NCBI GenBank assembly: GCA_015680685.1
Contig: MNCI01004556.1
Location: 556,498 to 620,497 of the forward strand
Source: Gnetum montanum
Taxonomy: Eukaryota > Streptophyta > Gnetopsida > Gnetales > Gnetaceae
Direction of reading: 5' to 3'
Length of the DNA stretch: 64,000 nucleotides
The position numbers and the translations under genes were made by a program. The notes under the pieces are model-generated. The model did not search any database. It worked only from the letters and a program-made list of their open reading frames with translations, and had not been told where the DNA came from. How positions within the stretch are numbered: position 1 is the stretch's first letter; the number at the start of each line of letters is the position of its first letter. Positions 48,062-59,511 of this stretch are shown in pieces.

Positions 48062-51000
48062 TTAGACCTCCTCTGCCATGATATCCACCCAACGCCTATT
48101 GCTTGGTTTAGCGTCCGCAGCAGCTCTCTCCCTTTTAGTGATTGTCCACCTTTGTGGTCCTGGAGAAAAGGAGACGATTACGGTCTCTCCTATAGGAAGG
48201 TCCACTTTCAAGTTAGGAGATTCCCTAACCTTTACCATCTCTTTGAACTTGGAGTAGGCCTCAGAAGTGTCAATGGAATTTATGAATGCTTTATACGTAA
48301 ACGCCTCCATAGCATCGTCCCTATACAATTTACCATGGGTGGCATTTTCCAATTTATACATGTGTTTGTGGTTTTTCTGGGACTGCCCCCATTCGTAAAC
48401 CTTGGCACTGAAATCTTTCAAATCTTGACACTTCTGGGCTAGCAAGTCCATTTGCATCCGTTGTTCTATTATTTCTCCGGTGGCTTCAATGTTCTGACGC
48501 GTAACTGTCCAAAACCTAACATAATCTATCACAACCATGCACTAGTCCTCATTATTAGTGTCATGGGCTATGAGGAACTCGTTCCTCAACTTGAGATCCT
48601 CCACCTCGAAGCTCAAGTCAGCCTCCCTTTACTCAGCTTTTTGGACCCATTTCCACAAGTCCTCGTTGACGTGCTTATACTCCCACAAGGAGTGTGCTGA
48701 GTGCAAAGCGCATTTGCAAGCCTCGTCATATGCGTGATAAGCCACCTCAATCACTTCAAGCAGGAATGTGGGCATGGCACCGACTTTCAAAGGTCATTTT
48801 GTGTCCCATTTAAGCCGAGAGGCTGCCATGACACAAAGAGCGTAGCAATCGCATTACCATTAGTAAGATTAGCAAACTCAAGAAACTCTAGCATAACAAC
48901 ATGAGAGCACCTAACACTACTACTTACCCACGTCAAGGTCCACCTACTGAAGGTGGTTGATCATGTCGTCGACAATTCCTTGCATATACGCAAACTTATC
49001 AGGGATCTCGGCCCATGATTCAATACAAGTCGGAGGGGGTCCTACAGCATCAACTATGAAGCCTATTACATAACTAAATGTATCAGCAATGGTCAAAATA
49101 GGCTATGACAAGGTAAAAACACTGCCAAACTCACCAGCATCCGATTGCGGCCTCCCTTCTTGCTGATGCAAGACAATGGTGATAGCCTTGGTAGAGGTCC
49201 CTGCCAAGTCTGTACGAGCCTCTTCTTCATGCGCTGGTGCCTTTCCTTTTAGGAGACCAGTGTCTTTTTTATTCAAGGGAGACTCCTCTTCGTTAGTAGG
49301 AGGATTCTCCCTAATAACAAAAGTCCCTGCCTTAGCAATAGGGGTTCTTTACTTCTTGATCGGGGCCCTTTCTTCCTAGACTAGGGCCTCTGTGTCTTTA
49401 TTCGTCACCCCCATCTTAGGGGCCGACACCTCTTCGTCGCCTTCTTCTTCTTCTTCTTCTTCTTCCTCTGCCAATCAAGAAACAAGTTTGCATTAGTCTG
49501 AAACAAGTTAGCTTAAAACAGGTGCTATGCTACGCTACGCCGCCTAGCATAGCATAGCGGGGTATAAATAACAAAGTAGGCATTAAACAAAGCATTTACC
49601 CATGGGGGGTTGTGTCCTCTACAACTTAAGCTATAGCCGCTGTCCCCCCACCCCCCANAGCCACAGTCTTAGCTATGAGACGTTCCCCCCACAACACACT
49701 ACCGGCTATAGTAGGGGGCATCTCTCCTACGCTGTCTTGGTCGTGAAAGTTGCGAGCCACCTAATCCTTAGTCATTACAAAGAGTGACTCCCCAATTATT
49801 TCTGGGGGGATCTTGGGCTCGGATGGTCTGGAGGGTCTGGCGGATCCACGATCTGGAAATCTGGTCACAATTTCGCATGACCCAGGATCCATTCTCTTGA
49901 ACCACCAGAAACTCTGCGAAATGCTTCGGACAGGCTATGTAGAAGGAATAATGTATATTGGAATAGGACTCTGATTTCTTATGGAGTCCCAAGATTTCGG
50001 TCTACAAGCCTTTATATAGAAACTTGGCCTAGTTGTAGCGGACCCCCTCCTCCATGACCTCATGCATTATCCAAGCATACTCAATCCCCAGCATCTTCCC
50101 TTGGGTAAGTAGCTGGGGAAATGTATGAGCATGAAAGACAGGGTAAACCTCCTTGTCAGGTCCTACTTTGAGCTTCTCCATGAGGAGCCCCTTTTGCTCC
50201 TTGGCAATCCCTAACCACTCTTGAATGTCCTTCTTCTAAAGGGTCAGCTCCTTCTTGCCCTTCGACCCTATAAGAATGCTATCAGCAAAGACACTGAACA
50301 GGTTCACAAATAGTTGGTCATTGATGTCAATGACCACTCGTACGTCTTGTATGCACATGCGGAAGTGGCCTGCCTTGTTGGAAAAGGAGTTGACCAAGGA
50401 GAGCATCTCAGCGGCAGGAACGTTTGGATTCGGGGCCAAGAATAGATCCATAAGCTCAACCTTTTGGATGTTCTGGACCAAGAAGTCCAAAACCACACTG
50501 TTTATCCAACGTTGGCTCACATCTACTTCTCCGTACTTGAAGTAGATGTTTGCCCCCTATGTCTTGGCAGTTACCACCATCACCTCCTAGGGCTTCTTTA
50601 CCTCTATAATAGTTTTTGCAAAAACGTTTAGCATAAAACATAGAAAATCCAAAGCTTGCAAAGACATTTAAGCATGCAACACTTACTCCTTGGCCTACCA
50701 GGTCTGTACGATAATGGGAATGACAGAAGACTAACTAGAACTTTTTCAACTGTGATCAGTTTGAAGGGTTCCACCCACTCCTCATCCAGCTAACCAAACC
50801 CCTTACACTGATCGTAGGGAATGGGGTATAGGTATGACTAGGTGTGGTATTCACCCCCACATTGACCAATCACACCTACACATAGGTTCTCAGCAGAAGA
50901 GAACTCCTGCAGGGCTATACGCGCTATAGTCAGCAAGCCCGGTTGGTCATGAACCCCATTCTTGTTGATGTAGAACCTGGTAAAAAAAAACATACTATTA

Positions 51001-52167
51001 GCATTTGGCCAATATGGTAAGTTTCGCACAACACAGTGAAACAAGGTTGCAAAACTCACCCACCAGCACAGTAAACAGTTCCTAGTGGATTTTGGAAGCA
51101 CGTTGCCATATAACGTGCAACAAACAATGTGTTGTAACGATGGTAGCAGTTGCACTTAGGCATATCCTAGATCCAAGCCAAATGCCTTAACCCTATGGGG
51201 CATTGACTAGATCCTTCTCCCTGCCTACTCATGATTGCCCCATTCGTCAGAAACCTCAGGATGCCTCAGCTTGCCCTAGGAAATATGGCTTCGGTTATGA
51301 TAGTCGCCTCCTCCTCCTCTAGGGATGACCAAATGATCATACTGAAGTGATTGAGGAGGTATTGTAGGAACTCTTGTGCTCCTTTCCTAAACTAGACCCA
51401 CTACTCCCCCACACGTATTTAGGGAGGAGGAGCATTGGCCATAATTCTGCCTGCGTGACACAGGACCCCTAAAATTTTCAAGACAATCAGAATAGACCTT
51501 AGCTCCATCCTGCACAACATAACAAGCAAGTGTCAGCATCATCTCTAAGTGCAATGCACATGCAATGTAGCAATACCTAGCAATCCATGCATATAGCGTA
51601 GCACAACCCTCTTCCCGCACATAGCGTAGTAAGAACATAAAAGCACTAGCGTAGCGAAAATAGCCTAGCATAGTAATAGAGCAATTAACCCTAACAACAT
51701 GATTAACAATACGCCCCGACAGAACATGTGTCGCACTATGGCATCACGCATAGCCCAACCCTCCTCAGGGTCCTACATCACACCATTTGAAAGCCAAGTA
51801 ACTTAAAATTTCCAAACCTCTGCGGTTATGACAACCGTAGCGATGGCAATTTAAACAACCTTGCATGCAACGATGGCATAACGTTTATGCACTCGCTGCA
51901 ACCAAGATGGCAACAGCAACAACGCAAGGGCTAAAACAACACGATGACAAAAAACATAGGTGGCTAAGACTAGGATAATGAAAGCAGAAAACAGAAGTAA
52001 AAAATGATAACAAAATCATGAAAAAGCATAGGAAGCATAGTAGCCTACTGGGTCAATGACGTGTTCTCCCACACCGCAATGCACGATTATGTCATGCACC
52101 CTAGGGTTTTCTTCACCTTCTCGACCTTTGCAAGTGCCAAATTCGTGCGTTCCTTCTTTGGAGCCAT
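48062..52167 (-). pseudogene. Antisense multi-exon gene inside B (extra ORF with coiled coil)
   Basis: Opposite to gag-pol. Inferred exons (minus strand): 51509-51060, 50976-50687, 50603-49600, 49467-49135, 49041-48928, 48822-48062. Introns are 83, 83, 132, 93 and 105 bases, all GT...AG. The frame joins exactly across introns 1, 2, 4 and 5. Intron 3 follows a frameshift near 49780 and an N in a C run. A possible first exon starts at 52167 (MAPKKERTNLALAKVEKVKK). The product would be close to 1000 residues: N-terminal stretch with GVLCHAGRI and EFLQYLLNHFSMIIWSS, a middle region (NKNGVHDQPGLLTIARIALQ; NIYFKYGEVDVSQRWINSVV; YAWIMHEVMEEGVRYN), seven glutamates in a row (about 49465-49445), and a charged coiled-coil C-terminus including a stop-free 158-codon run (48538-48062). 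About a dozen stops make it a pseudogene. Confidence 0.65.
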
Positions 52168-53170
52168 CGTCCTGCTTGCAAAATTTTCCTTGTCTCGATG
52201 CAAAAAATTGCCTTACTCGCTGTTAGCACAATCGCTCTGCATTCCTGAATCGCTTTGTGCTCCGAATATGGGCTCTACGCTCTCACGGTGAGAATGACAA
52301 GCTTACCAAGGTTTAATCCCTATTTATGGTCATAATGGTAAAAAAGGAAAACTTGCCACTCTCTCTCTCTGTTTAAAGTAGAGTGCACCGTACAGCGTAG
52401 CATGCTTGCCACAACATCGTAGTACTATTGGCATTAAAACCTTGACACGCTCCAAACTAACTACTTGCTTTCCCAAAAAAAATATATATTTTTGATTTTA
52501 CTAGTCTAAAAAGACCTTAAACTAGCAACCCCAACATATTTGTAACTTTCGCAGTCTGAAAAAACGTTAAACTATCAATCCTAGCGTAGCAGCAACTTTA
52601 ACGGTCCGAAAAGACTCTAAACTAATAGTTTCAATCTGTTATACATTCGCAGTCCGCAATAACGCTAAACTAGCAATCTCACATTTTTGCATTGGCAGTT
52701 CTACATTTTCTTTTTAGTAGTTTCATGTTCTCATATCGACAATTTTACATTTTTCCCTTTAGTAGCTCTGCATCTCCATGCCATAGCAGTCTGCCATGAC
52801 TTTAAACTAGAAAAATTTTAATCTTTACATCATACTTTGCTAGTTACATCTCGTCATTGCTTTGCAAGTTTTCATTATACACGACTACTACCAATAGATG
52901 CCTCTTAACCAAGCTTTCATCTCATTTTGACAGGTTGAGTAAAAAAATGGAAATCCATCATGACCTCTCCACACCTTTAACTTTATCAGGTCCACATAGC
53001 AAGCTTGCAAGACAATTAAACCCAGAACTTATCGACTAGGGGTCAACCACAACTAGCACTATAGCATCCTTAGAAACATCCCCAAACTGGCTTGAGCATC
53101 TGGTCCAAACCCTAGATTTAGAGGCCGGGGATGTAACTGAGGACCCTCTCGTCAAAACGCCTATGACCAC
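52168..53170. other. Spacer between antisense gene and RT of B
   Basis: It holds the presumed upstream region of the antisense gene (52170-52400, with a CT run at 52363-52372) and, at 52490-52830, repeated units ending ACGTTAAACTA or CTAAACTAGCAATC. The frame 52857-53039 (KLSSHFDRLSKKME; PHSKLARQLNPELID) may be the lead-in of pol. Confidence 0.5.
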
Positions 53171-53179
53171 GTCGAAGGG

Positions 53180-54080
53180 GGAAGTAAAAACATTAAAACT
53201 TAGTCCCTCCTAGATGCGTAGACGCACAAAAACGTAGCCAAGATTCTAAAAGACAACATCAAAGTTTTCACATGGTCATACAGTGACATGCCAAGTTTAG
53301 ATCTGAGGCTAATATAGCACAACATCGTCCTAGACACACGCATGAAGGTAGTCAAGAAAAAAGCTCGTAAGATCAAACCAAAAATCGCACTAGCCGTGAG
53401 GGATGAAATCACCAAGCTATACCAAGCTGGTTTCATCCATGCAGTTGATTACTTGGAATGGGTACCCAACATTGTCATAGTTTCCAAGAAAACGAGAGGA
53501 ATACAAATCTGCATAGACTTTCAGGATCTGAAAAAAGCAACGATCAAGGACGATTTCCTACTTCCAAACATCAATCAACTCATCAACACTACGGCTAGTC
53601 ATGCTCTATTATCCTTCATGGATGGCTTCTCTGGCTAGAACCAAATTCACATCAACCTAGAGCATTAGCTAACAACAATCTTCATGACCCCATGGGGTAC
53701 CTTTTGTTACACCATGATGCCTTTTGGGCTTAATAACGCTAGGGCAACCTACCAACGAGCCATGACTTACGTCTTCAGCGACTACATCCTAGAAACGTTA
53801 AATAACTACGTGGATGATATAGTAGTCAAGTTTAAGGTGGTAGCTGATCACCCACGTGATCTAGGGGTAGTCCTTAAGTGTTGACAAATGCATGATCAAT
53901 GCCTTAATCCTAAGAAATGTGTCTTTGGGGTAAGAATTGGATGCATGTTAGGATTCGTAGTATTGCAGGCCAGAATACGGGTGGACCCTGACAAAGTCAA
54001 GGCCATCGTCAACCTGGCACCTCCTACAAACCTTAAGGAGTTATGTGGCTTACAAGGTAGGGTAAAATTCATCTGAAGGT
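53180..54080 (+). pseudogene. pol: Reverse transcriptase of B
   Basis: A single frame (that of 53342) runs through RT, both RNase H domains and integrase with stops but, as far as I can read, no frameshift. RT landmarks: NVAKILKDNIKVFTWSYSDM, RDEITKLYQAGFIHAVDYLE, WVPNIVIVSKKTRGIQICID, FQDLKKATIKDDFLLPNINQ, LLSFMDGFSG.NQIHI, TPWGTFCYTMMPFGLNNARA, catalytic YVDD at 53807-53818 (intact), LNPKKCVFGV. Stops at 53636, 53666, 53882 and 54074. It is the polymerase of the element and acts in the virus-like particle when active. Confidence 0.95.
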
Positions 54081-54099
54081 TTATAGCAAAGTTGACTGA

Positions 54100-54600
54100 C
54101 AAGTTACACCCCATGCAACATCTTCTAAAGAAAGGGGTTAACTTCGAGTGGACAACCTAGTGTTAACAAGCCTTCGATGACTTGAAGAAAGAGCTTTCGC
54201 ACCTCCTAATTGTGCATCCACCATAGAGGGATAAGTCTTTCTTCATCTACCTTACCACCTCCGACACATCTATCATAGCACTGCTATGTCAGAAACTAGA
54301 CGATGGATCTAAGATACCAGTGTACTACCTAAGTCATGCATTAATAGCGCACAAGGCGAATTACAATGAGGTAGAGAGGAATTTCCTTACCTTAATGTCT
54401 ACGATAAAAAACTGGAGGCACTATCTATTTTGCAGTGCAATCAACATCATTTGCAAAAGCAACATACTCTGGGCTATCACTAACAACCTTTATGAAAGCA
54501 ACAGGATAGCCTCGTGGAAAGCAATAATCATGAAGTTCGACCTACACTATGTAAGCCAGTCATCGACTAAGGGTCAAGCCATAGCAACACAACTTACAGC
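54100..54600 (+). pseudogene. Gypsy RNase H of B
   Basis: Continues the pol frame: QAFDDLKKELSHLLIVHPP, FFIYLTTSDTSIIALLCQKL, PVYYLSHALIAHKANYNEVE, RNFLTLMSTIKNWRHYLF. The expected D..AS centre reads TSDTS. Later active-site residues are unclear (INIICKSNILWAI), consistent with the relaxed native RNase H found in elements that have a second RNase H. Stops at 54158, 54164 and 54224. Confidence 0.85.
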
Positions 54601-54669
54601 CTCACCCATCGACGACCACGCAACCATAGATCCCGAATTCCTAGATGAGCATGTTGGTACTATCAACAT

Positions 54670-55075
54670 TGTCTCATTACACCTAGAAGCTACTTTACAC
54701 TTCGACGGTGCCTCAACCACGTGAGGAGGTAGCACACCTACAGTCATTACATTTCCCTCTAGGGAAATGCAGCCGTTTGCTTATCATTTTGTGTTCCCCT
54801 ACACCAACAACGTGGTAGAGTATGAGGGGCTACTCATAGGCCTCTTAGCTACCCAAACACTATGCATACAACACTTGGCAATTTGTGGTGAGTCGCAACT
54901 AGTTGTAAATCAAATCACCAAGGTCTATGCCTACAAAGCTATGCACCTGCAACCCTACTGTGACCTAGCGAAAAGCATGCTTAAGTAATTTATGACCACA
55001 GATGTCCAACACGTGCCACGCAATGAAAACATTGTGGCAGATGCCTTGGCCACCCTTGCACTAAACATTCCACCA
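54670..55075 (+). pseudogene. Second, archaeal-like RNase H of B
   Basis: ATLHFDGASTT starts a separate RNase H fold. It continues with FPYTNNVVEYEGLLIGLLAT, LAICGESQLVVNQITKVYAY and VPRNENIVADALATLA. The catalytic acidic positions D (FDGA), E (EYEG), D/E (GESQ) and D (ADAL) are recognisable; the third reads E where D is usual. The insertion of a second RNase H between RNase H and integrase is a known mark of the Tat lineage and is the main reason for the lineage call. Stops at 54722 and 54986. Confidence 0.9.
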
Positions 55076-55269
55076 CACTCGTTTGCAAGTCTGTCGACTT
55101 CAATCGTTGAATGTACTAAGCCTATCACTCAGACAGGACACATGGCCTCTATCAGTGCTATGGATACCCAGGAGTGGTACGCTAACATTAAAGCCTACCT
55201 GCAACATGGCAAACCCCCACACGAACTGACATTTGCCCAAAGAGATGCAATCTATAAGCGCTCCTAGCA

Positions 55270-56416
55270 ATATACGCTCATGGGAAATGACTCCCTATGC
55301 CGACGCTCCTATGAAGGGATATTGCTGACATGCGTGGGTGGGGAGCAGGTGCAAAGGGTAGTTAATGAAGTACATGAGGGACTGTGTGATGGACACATAG
55401 CACCTAGGGCTATGGCTGCAAAAATCATACGCCTAGGGTATTATTCGCCCAACATGAAGCGTGACTATCTGTCAAAAGTCAAGACGTGTGACACATGCCA
55501 GAGATATGAAAATTTCATACACGTTTCACCTATAGACCTGCACCCAACGAAAATCACATGACCTTTCCAATGATGGGGACTAGGCCTCATAGCACCTATC
55601 ATGCCTAAGTCCTTCACGGGGCATAGCTTCATTATCACCGCCACCGAGTATTTCACTAAGTGGGTGGAAGCCATCCCCCTGAGGAAGATGACGTCTCAAC
55701 AGATCTGCCACTTCATCCTGGACAACATCGTGACAAGGTTTGGGCTTCCAATGACTATTGTAACCAACAATGGGCCACAATTCAGTAGTACGGAAACCCA
55801 CACCTTCTCCAATAATCTAAGCATCAGGCAATCATTCTCCTCCCCGTATTACCTGTAGGTGAATGAACAGGCAGAGGCTACAAATAAGTCCATCATCAAC
55901 TTATTGAAGTGGATGCTTAACAATAGCAAGAGGTGATGGCACGAGCAAATCCTCTATCTTATGTGGGCCTACAAGATGATGTGTAGAACTGCAATAAGTA
56001 AGATCCCTTATAGTCTCATTTATGGATCTGAAGTTGTGTTGCCTTTGGAATTGCAGGTACCATCACTCCAGATAATCCTCTTGGATGTCGTAAGCGAAGC
56101 CCAAAACAATGAGTCATAGATCATCAATCTTAGCTCAATAGAGGAGGAGCACGTGTAGACGCTGAGCCGCATAGAGCACTACCAGAGCAAGCAACAGCAA
56201 AAGCACCATGCAGACCCACATCGACGGCCAGTACAGAAGGGAGACCTCATCCTCAAAGCTGTTCGTGAACATGTGAACAAATTCTCAGCCAACTAGGAAG
56301 GCCCTTACATGGTCACTAAAGCCTTCAGGAATGGAGCCTTCAAGCTGGTGGACATGGATGACAACGAGTTCACCAACTTGGTGAATCACTCGTACCTTAA
56401 GCCATACTACATCTGA
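55270..56416 (+). pseudogene. Integrase of B (catalytic residues lost)
   Basis: The HHCC domain is intact: EVHEGLCDGHIAPRAMAAKI and VKTCDTCQRY. In the core, WGLGLIAP has G for the first catalytic D, TNNGPQFSS has N for the second D (a G-to-A change), and EQAEATNKSI keeps the third E. Then follow MWAYKMMCRTAISKIPYSLI and YGSEVVLPLELQVPSL. The C-terminal part reads GDLILKAVREHVNKFSAN.EGP, where the stop sits at the usual W of NWEGPY, then NHSYLKPYYI before the terminal TGA (56414-56416). With two of three DDE residues changed the enzyme would be dead even without the stops. Confidence 0.9.
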
Positions 56417-56424
56417 AGCATGAA

Positions 56425-56720
56425 GACAACGAGCAGCGTCCGCAATGACATTAAACTAGAGACAACGAGCAACGTTCGTGACGATGATAAACTAGCAACA
56501 ATGAGCAGCATTCGCTATGACGTTAAACTGGCAACGACATCAAGCAGTGTCCACTATGATGTTAAACTGGTGACAACCATCCACTATGATGTAAAACTGG
56601 CACAGCTGGTCCGCTATGACGTTAAACGCTTATGTACAGTCTGCTAGGACCTTAAACCAGCACAGCAATCTGTTGGAACCCTAAACTAGCACACGGTCTA
56701 CCAGGACCTTAAACTAGATT
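56425..56720. repeat. Imperfect tandem repeats after pol of B
   Basis: About eight units of roughly 30-38 bp, each close to 'agcagCATTCGCTATGACGTTAAACTGGCAAC', begin right after the pol stop. The same TTAAACTAG core recurs at 47500-47600 and 52500-52830. Confidence 0.8.
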
Positions 56721-57738
56721 CACGTCACATCCCTAGCATGCATCTGTGGCAAGTACACATTGAACAAGCATGCACAGTGCCAATGTAGGGGTGGGACGTT
56801 GCAGCTCCAAAACGTAGTTCACGACACAATGGGAACACGATCTGGAATGTATGCAACGTCACCACCCTTGGCATCGTGTTGATCCTCCAGAGATGTCGTA
56901 TGACATCGCACTGGCCCTTCGGACCTACCATCACCACAGCCCACCGCCCTGATGGTAGTTCCTTGGCTAGTGCCCGCCACTGAAGTTCTAGCAGTATTAT
57001 GGCCCAGCCACAATATTGTTACCCTCCAACTCCCTGCCAACTTCTGGGCTCACACGACGTTTAGATATGTGGTAGCTGATCCTATAGTTGAAATGAGAAT
57101 GCATGCCTTTGGCAAGGATTCTAGAGCATTTGCACTCACAGCAACTCCTGACGCCTTCGAGGCTAGTTCCTCCATGCTGATGTTGCCAAGGTCGCTGCTG
57201 GCCTTCTTACTTTGGACACCGTGCACTAGCATGGATTTCCAAGAGCTTCAAAAACGTCTGCAGCAAGCAAGACCTTTGTCCTCTCTTTGCATCGTGGTTA
57301 TTTCACTCTCTGTTGTGCTTACAGGGTACGACCGAGAGTATGCCTTGCCACAATAGTGAACGCTACGACATCGCGAAGTGAGTGCCTTGACTAGCTTGGC
57401 TACTTCAAGGTGTAAGTTCCATGACGTGCGTAACACAACTTGCTGCATGGGAAGCATCGGTGGGCATATCAAAACCCCACCCAAATGTAACATAGCTCAT
57501 CCTGGGAAAGGAACACCTATCCTACAAGAGGTCGAAGGCTGATGCGAGTAAAGATGAAAATGCAAACAAGTCCCTCATCAACACTCTGATGAGGAACTCT
57601 GCTAAACCTCATCTTTACCCTTCTCCTAAACTTCCTTCCTCCCTACTTTGCCCTTTCACTCTCAAGCGCAGCTAAGCGATGTCCCAACGATCACCGAGCA
57701 ATAACGTTAGCATCGTGTCTTCCGTAGTGTTTCGTATT
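56721..57738 (+). other. 3' untranslated region of B
   Basis: It has a plus ORF at 56952-57356 (134 aa) with no recognised domain and overlapping minus ORFs, so coding is unproven. A nested inverted repeat lies at 57548-57618: GTAAAGATGA pairs with TCATCTTTAC and encloses CCTCATCA/TGATGAGG (57573-57594). Confidence 0.5.
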
Positions 57739-57791
57739 CTTTGTCAATGTCTCTCAAGCTTGTTCTCCAGACATTGACAAAGCGGGGCTAA
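57739..57791 (+). promoter_or_regulatory. Hairpin and polypurine tract before the 3' LTR of B
   Basis: CTTTGTCAATGTCT (57739-57752) and AGACATTGACAAAG (57769-57782) form a perfect 14-bp stem with a 16-base loop. The purine-rich GCGGGGCTAA (57782-57791) follows immediately, then the LTR start TGAAACACC. Confidence 0.8.
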
Positions 57792-59505
57792 TGAAACACC
57801 CCAGAATTCCAAGACATGCGTGCTTCACTAGGTATTTTCAATTCGCGCAGCGTCATAGTAGTTCTTCAGGAGATGGATGCTCTGAAGTTCAGACTGTCCA
57901 GTTCGACAAGTTTTCTACCCTAGGTGTCAACAAGCTAAACAGATTCTCTAGCCTGCCCACCTAAGTAGTTCATCCAACCAACAGTGCGCTTAAAAGCAGT
58001 GTTCAGAAAGCGTAAAATGCTTCAGCAAGTTTTCTAAGTCAAGAAGTATTGCTACGCTATGTAGCGTAGCAAAATTTAGAAGATGTTCGTAGAAGCGTAG
58101 TGCTATGCTATGGTGTGCTACGTAGTGTAGCACAGCATAGCAAAAGTTGGACAGTTAGTCTCCATGCCTGATTTCAAGTCCTTCAGCAGTGTCTCCTTCT
58201 GTTAGAAAGCGGCGAACTTGGCCAAAAGCAGGTCATGTTTTCTGCTATGCTACGCTAAGCTACATGGCACAGCAAGGTGTAGCAATTTCGGAAAAGTGAT
58301 AGAAGGCATCTCAAAGGGCGGGATCAGCAAGTTTGCAAGCTTCACAGTGCAAAAGGCAAAGTTTGCAGATCAACAACATTTTTACGACTAAGGACAGATG
58401 CTACGCTATGATACGCTATGTAGCATAGCATAGCATAGCAAATCTATGACCAATAGTCACAACACTGCAAAAGGTTTCCAACACATGTAGCAAGACACAA
58501 CGTAAATTCTTTGCTTCGAACCGGCGGCTACGCTACGCTGCGTAGTGTAGCATAGCATGACAAGATGCTACGCTACGCCAAATGCTACACTACAAAGCAT
58601 AGCAAAGCATGGCAAGTGGTTACGCGACATCAATCCACCTCACCTAATTGCACCGTTGCTTTGACAATGTAATTACGATGTGACAGGCTTGTAATTATGA
58701 CATGGCAAGCTTGCCCAACAATCATGCAGGCACGTGCAGCATAGACAGGTCAACATAGTACCAAGGCACATGGTGTCCAAACCACATCTTTTGCGCACCC
58801 CTGGTCCTATAAATACCCCAATGGGCAATGCTTAGGCTCTCTCTCGTGCTCTCTAGGCCCCTAGCTTCTTTAGCATCTTTCAGCTTTTCGATCCTCCGGG
58901 TTCGAGTTTTCTGAGCAATCTGATTAGTTAACAATCTTGTTGGATGACAAGCAAAAGTTAGCACTGTTACCTTGAGCATTGTAAGCCTTTTTTGACATTG
59001 TAAATAGTTAGCATTCCCAGTTGGCATTCTTTTCTGCTTTTCCCTACCATCTTGGTAGCATTCTACATTATTGACTCCCAAGTCTGTGTTCAAGTATCCA
59101 ACTGCCTTGCTCTGAGCACCTTGGTTACCTTTGGGATCTCTGCGCTTCTCAGTGTTGCACAACCAATTGTATCCATCTCGACAGAGTAAAGTCATAATCT
59201 TGAAGTAGTGTATTTCCCTAACTACATTCTACTTTTCTTTCCTGTTCATCATCGCATTCTACATTGTTGTCTGCATCATTTATGTTTAAAATATCATTTT
59301 TATGCTATAAACTTTGCTTTCAAATAACACATTCCAAAAGGTTATATTGACACTGACTAAGTCCTTATCTGATCGACTAGACCATTCAAGGCACCCCATT
59401 TCTATTCCATCCAGCATGGCCCTCTCGCGGAAATGGGGTTAGGATTGTCAACGACCGATGACCCGTCAGTGTTCTTTCCAGTTACCGACGTTTTCGGTTG
59501 CTACA
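57792..59505 (+). repeat. 3' LTR of B
   Basis: 1714 bp, same ends as the 5' LTR, TATAAATA at 58808-58815. It is slightly longer than the 5' LTR; one visible insertion (58660-58735) contains 'gtaatta.gatgtgacaggcttgtaattatgacatgg'. Confidence 0.95.
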
Positions 59506-59511
59506 GGTGGG

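Larger units (their letters stand above)
41516..59505 (+). mobile_element. Tat-lineage Ty3/gypsy retrotransposon B, structurally near-complete
   Basis: The element is 17,990 bp. Direct LTRs lie at 41516-43151 and 57792-59505, flanked by the 5-bp target duplication GGTGG (41511-41515 and 59506-59510). Sense order: leader, gag, protease, (antisense gene), RT, RNase H, archaeal-like RNase H, integrase, 3' repeats, hairpin, purine tract. The extra RNase H and the gag zinc motif are known hallmarks of the Tat lineage, whose members are often very long and may carry extra or antisense ORFs. LTR divergence is substantial: I counted about 17 differences in one 152-base stretch, mostly transitions. 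Composition is clearly richer in GC than the surrounding elements. Confidence 0.95.

Noticed and set aside
56952-57356. 134-codon ORF after pol of B as an envelope-like gene
   Set aside because: No signal peptide, membrane segment pattern or domain could be supported, and overlapping frames of similar length exist on the other strand.
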